Assembly (NCBI GenBank): GCA_016508695.1
Contig: VNKQ01000012.1
Span: forward strand, 1,116,001-1,180,000
Direction of reading: 5' to 3'
DNA length: 64,000 bases
DNA from: Hyphodiscus hymeniophilus
Lineage: Eukaryota; Ascomycota; Leotiomycetes; Helotiales; Hyphodiscaceae
In this document: positions 56,385 through 64,000 of the stretch, one piece after another
How the letters are laid out: each line of letters starts with the position of its first letter
How positions within the stretch are numbered: position 1 is the stretch's first letter
Made by a program: the position numbers and the translations under genes
The notes under the pieces: generated by a model
What the model saw: the letters and a program-made list of their open reading frames with translations, nothing else
Databases searched by the model: none
Told to the model about the DNA's origin: nothing

Positions 56385-58035
56385 CCTCGCACTTCCTCTA
56401 TGACAGTTCGCGACGACTCTTAGTGACGCTTCTGAAATTCACCAAACAGTAATGGGTAGCCGTTTGAGGCGCTGCTCTTATTCTGAAGTTGGATGTGGAT
56501 AGATTGGAATGCACAGACAAAAGTTTTCTTCACATGTGGCTTTTCCCTTTGTAAATTTACTAGAGGATAGCAGGTTAGCTCGCCTTCTGCTTCACACGGC
56601 TTCGAGGGCGTTATTTTTGGCGGTCGAATCATAGGTTGAGAGGGTGAGATGGCACGGGATTGGAGAGGAATCACTGGTTTTGGTATGAGGTAAGGTGTAA
56701 CTATATTGACGGTGACAATGAATACTGTGACGAATATGATACTCAATCTGGACCTACTTCTTGTGAAATCGTACCGCCCATCCAAGATTCTTGTTCTGGA
56801 AGACTGGACCGAAGGCAAGTATCCTTCGTAACGCCTCTTCCTTATGGATTTTCCAGCAACCAGCTTCTTCCTCCCAGTTGAACAGCACGAATCAAGCGAG
56901 GCGTACTGCATTCTTCTAGACAGCTCAGCGACTCCCTTCGTACCCGTCATCTTGCCCAGCTTTCGTGTGTTAAAAACATCCCATTCCATCCCCATCCTAA
57001 GCACCACCACTATATCTCATCCCCAGCGTCTGAATCTTAGCAAAAAGAGCCACCAGGAACGCGGAGATCCAACCTAGTAACCGCTTCCTGGACTCCCAAT
57101 CAAATAAGATTCTTCAACGCTTCCTAGAACTCGATACACGTGTTCACCCCCAGCCTAGCATGGAACGAACAAGGACACTCGGAGAGCCGGGTGTGTTCGA
57201 TTACCCTCCTCCCATCGGTCGAAAGCTGGGTATTTGTACTTTTCTTTCTCTGCGCTGGGATTTCACGCATCAGATGCTTTCGCATGAGTCTATGGTTCCC
57301 GCGAGTTCCCTTAGCTCACTGGAGTCGCTGAGATTGATCAAAGCTAGATTGGGTGCAGTGGAATTGAGACTCGGTTTGGAAACAACGTTTGGAGAAATCG
57401 AAAATTGGCGGTTTTGTCTAGGAACGTCATGTGGACTTTCTGCGTATATGTGAATCCACGTTTTGATATTTGCTCGACAACGTTATTTCAGGTAATGAGG
57501 AGAGGTAAATCAAGTATAGGCATAATTACAACTGTTATATAGCTTAGTCTTTAATACAAACTCCAATTATTTAGCAAATGAGCAAAGTTGGTGGGGTTCG
57601 AAAGACATCTACGTGGTTTCTTTCCTTATTGGAAGTGTCTGCGTCCACGGAAAGGATATGCATGGTTTTTGTAGGTGCATATTTGTACGCGCCCATACAT
57701 GCTTTCTGACCAGATGATGTGTCCCAACTTTGGATGACTGGGGCATGATGGAAAGTAAATGGAATTGATGATTTCAAGACTAAACATCGTGAAATGAAAG
57801 ACGACCATGGGGGAACGAGTAGGTCAGGCGAGAGCTTACTAAAAAATATCAATCTTTAAAGCTACCGTCCATGCGAATGAATGCATTTTGCCTTGGGAAA
57901 CAGACCTGGTATCTACCGTTTTACTGTTCCAACGACAAGATATGAAGACCAAGCCCTTCATGGATGCTGAGAACCCCACCAACTCCAGAGCGCCCAAACC
58001 TGCATGCAAGAGATCCCAAACTCCATTATGCCCAG
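56385..58035. other. 1.65 kb with only weak coding hints
   Basis: Convergent space between the SYT1-like gene and MED22. Two frames are noted: 56420-57010 on the minus strand (listed separately) and 57160-57453 on the plus strand, 97 residues with no motif. No RNA gene is seen. Confidence 0.4.
56420..57010 (-). CDS. Hypothetical 190-residue frame with one membrane segment
   Basis: An uninterrupted frame of up to 196 codons starting at a GTG, with ATGs at codons 5 and 7 (MGMEWDVFN). It has a basic region before one hydrophobic stretch, LSIIFVTVFIVTVNIVTPYL, and a proline-rich part after it, so it could be a small type II membrane protein. No family is recognised. It is on the strand opposite the SYT1-like gene, tail to tail, with 35 bases between ends. 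It may be chance; codon-usage scoring or transcript data would decide. Confidence 0.25.
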   Translation of the reverse strand: MVVLRMGMEWDVFNTRKLGKMTGTKGVAELSRRMQYASLDSCCSTGRKKLVAGKSIRKRRYEGYLPSVQSSRTRILDGRYDFTRSRSRLSIIFVTVFIVTVNIVTPYLIPKPVIPLQSRAISPSQPMIRPPKITPSKPCEAEGELTCYPLVNLQREKPHVKKTFVCAFQSIHIQLQNKSSASNGYPLLFGEFQKRH

Positions 58036-58736
58036 TCAAGCCGATTTACCGTTAGTATCAACAACCATCTCCCTAGCCTTCTTTGTGATGCTACCTACAA
58101 GCTCCTGGACCTTCTTCGCATCCTCGGCCATATCACCATCACCCTCGCCCTCCCCAATACCTCTCAATGGGCCAGCGAGCCACAGCTCCTTGAGTTCGCG
58201 GGTCAGTTTAAGAAGGTCTTCGGCTGCTTTCACCTGTGAAGAATAGTCAGCCATGTATCTATATACGGTCGCAGCATAGGGCTTACCAAGGCCTGCCATT
58301 CCATCTCAATTTGCAAGGAACGCGAGGCTTGTGTCTCGAGAGTGGCGGCCTCTTCTTCTGGTGCTATGCAAAGCGTGACAAGTTGCTTGAATTGCGAAAG
58401 CATGGTAGCAATGTGCGTCTCGGAGAGATCTAGATAAGCCTTAGTCTCGGATCCATAGCTTGTGTTTTTAGTGATTGCCCCATGGCGTTTGGCAGGATTC
58501 GCGCTGTTGGGGGTTTCTATGGCAGGAGCTTCTATGGCGGGAGTATCTATAGCGGGAGTTTCTATGGCGGGAGAGTCTTCGTTGAGAACCTCCTCGAACG
58601 CAACCAAGAGGCCGTGCTCCTCGATGGCAGCAGTGAGGGAACCTGTTCTCTCGAAACTAGGAGTGACGGAAGTTGAATCCGTAGCAGGAGGTGGTACGTC
58701 GAGATGTATGCGCATTGAAAGATCCCCGTCCGCCAT
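58036..58736 (-). CDS. Mediator subunit Med22 (Srb6)
   Basis: Head-module subunit of the Mediator coactivator of RNA polymerase II. Exons 58287-58736 and 58036-58233 give 215 residues. The family core crosses the intron (58234-58286): SETHIATMLSQFKQLVTLC, ASRSLQIEMEWQAL-VKAAEDLLKLTRELKELWL, the last part being the most diagnostic Med22 segment. Between an N-terminal stretch and the core lies a repeat of AIETP-like pentapeptides (residues 55-75). The start MADGDLSM is the first ATG of the open frame, though the frame is open for a few codons upstream and a spliced 5' exon cannot be excluded. A one-sided acidic-glycine loop GIGEGEGDGDMAE sits near the end. Confidence 0.82.
58513..58572 (-). repeat. 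15-base in-frame minisatellite in MED22
   Basis: Four 15-base units (58513-58527, 58528-58542, 58543-58557, 58558-58572) of the type TTCTATGGCGGGAG code on the minus strand for four pentapeptides of the AIETP kind. Confidence 0.9.
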
Positions 58737-59798
58737 CGTGGTAATTTTGACGTATTGCAGAATCGTGATGGATTTCTAGGGGTCGAGGGGAATGTGAAAG
58801 TTGCGGGACTTACCTTGAAGACTACTCGTCGTACGCTGACCCCCCTCCATGGCGCCGCTAAGAAATATATCAAGTGAATGTAGAAATGAGAAATGATGGA
58901 AGGAAAGGAACGAGGCAGCTCTACGGAGATAGCATTCGCTTAGCGTCTCTTGCCCCACGCATGGATTCATGTCTAGGTGCCTTAGGCGCGATATTACAGC
59001 CTTGTAAGAACCCTGTCTGGACGACAACGTCTACATGACCGACAATCTATTTACCTCTCGTCAAGTCTAACGAGACTGCCTGCCTTCCAATTTTATGTCA
59101 TCCGCAACGATTTTCGCAGAGTGTGTTTCATCACAGCGTTTGTAATCAAAGCCGTAGAAGTAAAGAAAGATGAGCAGGCATTAAAATGCCACTCACGTAT
59201 CCATCCTGTCTTCCCCTGAGAGTGAAGCGAGAGTAGCCTCGCTAGTACTCCGAGGGTGTATCGAGGCAGCTAAGAACGAATTGTTCAATGTACGAAGGGT
59301 TTGCAATTGCAGGTGCGATCTCAAGCTTGACCCCTGGGTGGAAAGCAGGTCAGATCCTATGAGGTGATTGGTTCTGAACGACCAAAAGACACATTATGAT
59401 TACTCGGGGGACAGTTTGTCACCATGAGTTGTGATAGGATAAGTGTCCAGTAAATAGTACCTAGGTAGTCTTCTGTCATTATGTTCCAAAGCACACGTCA
59501 ATGTGTGGCAGATTGAAACCGCACGTTGCATGGAATAATCAACCATTTCATAATCCAACCTGCAATCTGCTATACAGTTTGCATTTACATCAACTCCTTA
59601 TTTGGGTTAACGTCTTTTCATTTGCCATGAACTAGTTCCTAACCCTCCTAAGACCCTGCCTCCGAGATATGCTCTTTTCTTAGCACATCTGCATCGTTTA
59701 ACTCATAGGCGAAGTTCCACAATGATTCACTGATTGTTTTGCCATGGTCATATTGGACCTTTTCATCCCATTGCGCATCTCCTTTGCCTATAAATTTA
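58737..59798. other. 1.06 kb gene-free stretch
   Basis: Holds the MED22 promoter and the 3' flank of the glycosyltransferase gene; no coding signal. Confidence 0.5.
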
Positions 59799-61170
59799 TC
59801 AGTAAAACGTATTGTGGCTCTGCATGGCTGTCATACTGCTCTTCCCACCCACATGTTGGACCACGCTGGGCGTAAGCGCCCACCTCACTCCCATTTCATC
59901 CGGTCTTTCGTCTCCAAGCTCTTCAGCCAGGGTGTCTACAAATCCGATTCTCTTTTCTTCGTACCATTTTGTCAATCTGTATAATAGTTTTAGTGACTTC
60001 GATTCATTTGAAATCTGGAAACGAGAGTATTTTCTTCTTACTTACATTGGTACTTTATTTTGGGGGTAGACAATCGCTTGAGCGCAACATCCATACTTCG
60101 TCATTTCGTGTACACCCTCTGGCAAAGGTAGCATGCTGACTCTTCCAGAGGAAAAGAAGAAAACAATCATCAAACAGATCGTAAGCAGGCTTGCGGAGAG
60201 GAGTATCCTGCCATGCTTTTGTATGAGAGATGTTCTGTAGAGGAAAAGAAACATAATCGCATTGACGACGGTAATGATAAGTATAATAGAAGGCCCCCAG
60301 CGTAGGTAAAGTAGCCATTCTTCGCTATTCCAGCCAAGTTGTTTTTCCGTGTAAAAGAGTCGCAGGTAGTAAACTTGAAAGTTAAGTTAGGAATGAACGT
60401 TGAACGAGAGACAGATAGATCACTCGATAAAGAGACTTACATCCACTCTGGCCCTTCAGCTTCGTCCGTCGTTCAATCTCTTGTAAACCCCTTTTCATCC
60501 TATGAAACCAGCCATCCAGCGCCAGAACATCATCCTCGAAAATGGCAACATACTTCGCTCCTATACTTTCGCATTCTTTTAGTATCAGGGTATAATCAAA
60601 CAAATGCTTCTCTCTGTCTGGGAGGTTTGTCCTCTGCCTTTCCCTTTCCAATTTTTGTACATGGCCATATTGTTCGTCGGATATGAATTTGGAGTCGTTG
60701 TAAGTTAAGACGAAATCGGCTATGTTATCCAGCCACGGCTCTTCGAATACAGGATGCACGCTCGCATTTGTGTGGCCAATAAATGGAACGAGATGTATCT
60801 CATCTCTCTCTTTCGGCGTCAAGCCCGCGAGTAGTGATCCGATCGAGGTACGAAAGTAAACGTCGCCGCTTGGGCGAGCAATAGTTAGCATGCCGGCACA
60901 GAGCAAGGGCGGGCTCTTCGAAGTGCGCCGGCAAGGCTTCGTATTCGAGATATTGACGAAGGCATCGGCTTCTCGTCGACGTACATTGCTGTAGCGCTGC
61001 TCGTACGCTCTCGAAGGGTCGAAGAACTTTGAGGTCGGATCACGGTAGTAGTGCGATTTGGCGTAGTTCCTGGCGAGCAGGAAAAGGAAGACGGGCACGA
61101 GGAGGCACAGGAGGACGAGCTTATGCGGCACGCGTCTATGTGCCAGAGCAATTGTCGGCAAGATACGCAT
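59799..61170 (-). CDS. PGAP4-like Golgi glycosyltransferase (GPI side-chain type)
   Basis: Exons 60441-61170, 60046-60373 and 59799-59976 give 411 residues. An N-terminal anchor (HKLVLLCLLVPVFLFLLARN) is followed by a GT-A-like domain with an acidic motif FEDDVLALDGWFHRM (212-225). Two closely spaced membrane segments follow (PSIILIITVVNAIMFLFLY and LLSASLLTICLMIVFFFSS), then GCCAQAIVYPQNKVPI and a final KWYEEKRIGFVDTLAEELGD segment. This layout, a glycosyltransferase interrupted by a tandem membrane hairpin, matches human PGAP4/TMEM246, which adds GalNAc to GPI anchors in the Golgi. The fungal donor and acceptor are unknown. Identity rests on architecture and these motifs. Divergent from twinfilin. 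Confidence 0.75.
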
Positions 61171-61624
61171 TGAGAGGTGGTTGTAGACGGATCATGAGAG
61201 GGGGAGGGTTTTTTGGTTCATCATTGTCATTTTCCTCATTTTCCTTCCATACGGAGGGTAAACTCGGTCATCACGGTTGCCAAGCCTCAGCCGTCTTGAC
61301 TACAGTACAGTACAGCAGGTGCAGGGCAGCGGCTCCTTTCACAGTGGCCCCCAATTCAACTACCCTGTAGCTACTTCCTCCGCATTTTCTCTGAGCGGCG
61401 CAGGGTCTCACTGCCCTGCAACCGGCCGACAATCCACTGTAATGCTGCAGCCCACACTTATCCCAGGGTTGGCCGCAGGGGTGACTGCCTGAAGCGAGCC
61501 TACGATTACTTCAGATCCAACGTTGAATCACCAGAATGAACCTACCAAGTACCAAGACCACCAACATCCTCCCCCTCCACGCAACCGAGAATTGCTCTGC
61601 AAAATCTCGACTCCGAGGTACAAA
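61171..61624. promoter_or_regulatory. Divergent promoter, PGAP4-like / twinfilin
   Basis: 454 bases between start codons without a coding signal. Confidence 0.5.
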
Positions 61625-62736
61625 ATGCAGTCCGGAATATCAGGTATATCTTCTCTCTTCTCAGCTATCACAGCATGCTAATTACCCCCCAGCATCCCAA
61701 GAATTACACACCGCATTTCAAACCCTCGTCTCAACCCCCTCCCAATTCGGCATCCTCTGCACCATATCCTCCGAGTCCCTCACACCTCTCACCGTCCTCG
61801 AACCCTCCACCTCCTCCTTCGCCAACGACGTCGCCCTTCTAAGCCCCCACCTCCAACCCAATGCCGCCCTCTACATAATCCTCCGTCGCTACCCCGCCAG
61901 CGACCCCGCTCCCTTCGTAGCCATCACCTACGTGCCCGACTCGGCACCCGTCCGGCAGAAGATGCTCTTCGCCTCCACGCGCCTCACGCTGGTGCGCGAG
62001 CTGGGAATCGAGAGATTCCGCGAGACCATCTTCGCGACGACCAAGGAGGAGCTGACCAAGGAGGGCTTCGAGAAGCATGACAGGCATGTGGGGCTCGACG
62101 CGCCGCTGACAGAGGAGGAGATGAGCCTGGGCGAGGTGAAGAGGAAGGAGGCGGAGGAGGGGAGGGGCATGGCGGAGCGGAAGAGCCATGTCAGCTCTGG
62201 GGTGAGCATGCCTGTGAGTGCTGAGGCACTGAGTGCGTTGAAGGGGCTTGTGGGGGAGGGGGCAGATAATCTGGTGCAGTTGGTAAGCTATGCCACCTCG
62301 AATATATCTGGAAGGTGTTGTTGGGATTAGAAGTGAGGGTTGACACGAGTAGAAAATCAACATTGCCGCAGAGTCCATGGAGCTAGCTACGACATCTTCA
62401 ACACCCATCACTGCCCTCTCGTCAACCATCTCGCCCACGGAACCTCGATACTCGTTCTACCGCTATGCACATACCCACCAAGGCGAATCTTCCTCCCCGA
62501 TACTCTTCATCTACACCTGTCCCTCAGGTTCGAAGATCAAGGAGCGCATGCTCTATGCCGCATCCTCGCGCTCTGCACAACAACTTGCTGAGGCCGAAGC
62601 CGGCTTGACCATTGCGAAGAAGATCGAGGCAAGTAGTCCAGAGGATATTACACAGGACAGCATTGATGAGGACTTGCACCCCAAAGTGGAGCTCAAGCAG
62701 GCTTTCTCCAGACCCAAGCGGCCAGGGAGGAAATAG
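61625..62736 (+). CDS. Twinfilin (two ADF-homology domains)
   Basis: Actin-monomer-binding and capping regulator of cortical actin. Exons 61625-61643, 61693-62282 and 62353-62736 give 330 residues. The spliced start MQSGIS-ASQELHTAFQTL is the family N-terminus; the open frame before it is leader. ADF domain 1 spans about 4-140 (ALYIILRRYPASDPAPFVAITYVPDSAPVRQKMLFASTR is its core, shown in part). Domain 2 starts near 185 and includes SPILFIYTCPSGSKIKERM and YAASSRSAQQLAEAEAG. The tail RPKRPGRK is the basic terminus typical of twinfilin. The second acceptor (62351-62352) was chosen because it yields VQL-KINIAAESMEL, as in relatives. Confidence 0.92.
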
Positions 62737-63119
62737 ATAGTGATCGGCCTGTGAGTCACCTAAAAGTTTGGATATCATTAGAAGACGGTATGTATGCCGG
62801 TGAGGAGCGGCTCGACTATGTTGTGTTGTGGACGCTATGCTAGGCTATGCTTTGACAACCAATACAATACACCTATTCACCTCAAATAGACGAATATGAT
62901 AAGCAGATCCAAAAGTTGACGCCGTTCTCAATTCCAGTCACCTATGCTCAAATACCAATAAGCAGATCTGGCCGTCTAAACCCCGGCTTTTGTCATGCAA
63001 AAGGATGATATTCAGAAAATCAACAACTTCCAAAGCGCATGGCACAGCACGCATGCTATACCTTAGTATCAAGTTGAAGCCTTGACCCCCCCGGATTGGA
63101 TGATCAACCATTGAGTACT
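62737..63119. other. Intergenic between convergent twinfilin and SFC1
   Basis: 383 bases with no gene seen. Confidence 0.5.
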
Positions 63120-64000
63120 TTATTCCTCATATTTGCCACCGACTAGAGGCACTGTACTGTTTTCTAGTCTCTCCTTCAGGTACTCATAGACGGTAAAGGT
63201 GACGGCTTGGCCGGGTGCTACGCGCATGATTCGCGGTGTGATTCCCTTGTAAAAGGCGTGGAAACCTTCTTGTCTATTCACTCCATTAGCCTGTATTCGA
63301 TTCCTATCATTCACTTCATGCTTCCTCCGCCATCCAATCCCCACCTGGCTCACCACTCTCCCCTCGGGCCATACAAGGAAGACTCACTTAAACATATCCC
63401 TGGCAATAGCCGTGATCCTATTCATCGCCGTCTCGCCTGGCATCGCAGGCGTCTTCTGCAGCCTCGTCTTGATCGTATCGATGGGTGCGTTGGAGAGAGG
63501 GCCCATTGCCCCTGAAACCAGGCCGATAAGTGTCGTCTGGTAAGAGGGGATGGGAGAGTCGGCGTATTGGGGCTGCCATTTTTGGAGGAGTGCCTTGAAC
63601 TCGGTGTAGGCTGTGAAGTTCACTGCTTGGTTCGATCCTGAGGGTTGGTTGCATTAGTATATTTGAAGGCTGCGGCTAGAGGGTTAGGGGTTATGGTAGG
63701 GAGATTTGGGGAATTCGAGGAGATTGGGAATACGTACCTTGACGCAACGCGGTCAGGGATACACCACGATATATCGCACCAAATCCTTCTTCTTTCAGAA
63801 CGGTATACAGGGCGTGGGCGGCGTTTCGGTATTTGGGAATGTCGAGGGGGTCAGCCATGCTATGGTGTTGGGCTTGGAGACGGATCTTGATCACTTCCAT
63901 TGGTGTCACAACTGCGACTGCTTCTGTGACTCCTGCTGCTAGACCGGCTGTTGAAGGGATTGTTAGCAGGATTCTTTAATTGTCCCCAGTATCTTTCCAA
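63120..64000 (-). CDS. Mitochondrial succinate/fumarate carrier, 5' end outside window
   Basis: Mitochondrial carrier family antiporter of the inner membrane that links peroxisomal/glyoxylate succinate to mitochondrial fumarate export. Three exons are inside: 63738-63947, 63388-63637 and 63120-63273. A 5' intron starts at 63948 and runs past the edge, so the first repeat is missing. Visible: PMEVIKIRLQAQHHSMADPL (repeat-2 signature, PxExxKxRxQ), YRNAAHALYTVLKEEGFGAI, GVSLTALRQG-SNQAVNFTAY, and repeat 3 with NAPIDTIKTRLQKTPAM (PIDxxKTR) and GFHAFYKGITPRIMRVAPGQ. These blocks are specific enough to choose Sfc1 over other carriers. Confidence 0.9.

Noticed and set aside
57160..57453. A 97-residue plus-strand frame
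   Set aside because: No motif or homology that I recognise, and no splice structure; left as a note only.
1..64000. tRNA, rRNA, CRISPR arrays and prokaryotic operon signals
   Set aside because: Looked for by eye (TPsiC-arm words such as GGTTCGAATCC, regular spacers) and none found; a covariance-model scan would be decisive.

Overview
The window is nuclear DNA of a filamentous ascomycete (Pezizomycotina; a leotiomycete-like fungus is my guess, not proven). The reasons are dense genes split by short introns of 45-100 bases with GTRNGT donors and CTRAC-type branch sites, fungus-specific protein architectures, a HET-domain gene, and one transposon inactivated by C-to-T changes of the RIP type. 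No tRNA, rRNA, CRISPR or bacterial-type operon was seen. All splice models were read by eye: each exon junction keeps frame and restores a family motif, but none has been tested against RNA.

Layout. 1-3961: no supported gene. 4-19 kb: housekeeping genes SRP72 (-), a short APSES factor (-), a HAUS3-like augmin subunit (-), an LrgB-like membrane protein (+), a Pin1 prolyl isomerase (-), RPB9 (+), mitochondrial uL14m (-) and the H4K20 methyltransferase set9 (+). 18.7-28.3 kb: a looser stretch rich in small repeats, with a HET-domain gene (+), a PAP2-type membrane protein (+) and a BTB protein (+). 28.3-38 kb: TDP1 (-), then the biotin cluster: bioDA (-) divergent from BIO2 (+), which converges on bioF (-), which is divergent from an isochorismatase-family gene (+). 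38-44.6 kb: PUS1 (-), TFIIE-alpha (+), prolidase-type pepP (+). 44.85-46.22 kb: a RIP-mutated Tc1/mariner element with symmetric ends. 46.4-51.2 kb: a frameshifted small cysteine-rich membrane protein (-), an epoxide hydrolase (-) and ECM14 (-). 52-64 kb: a SYT1-like Arf GEF (+), MED22 (-), a PGAP4-like glycosyltransferase (-), twinfilin (+) and the last exons of the succinate/fumarate carrier SFC1 (-), whose 5' end lies beyond the window.

How the genes work together. The only clear pathway block is biotin synthesis: BioF makes KAPA, BioDA converts KAPA to DAPA and then dethiobiotin, and Bio2 inserts sulfur. Eight gene pairs are head-to-head with 194-772 bases between start codons, so shared promoters are the commonest regulatory layout. 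Most others are unrelated housekeeping genes. The points most worth a second look are the biotin cluster and its atypical BioF C-terminus and isochorismatase neighbour, the short APSES gene beside a fold-back repeat, the frameshifted cysteine-rich gene next to the RIPed transposon, and the Pin1 gene whose start codon is an exon by itself.
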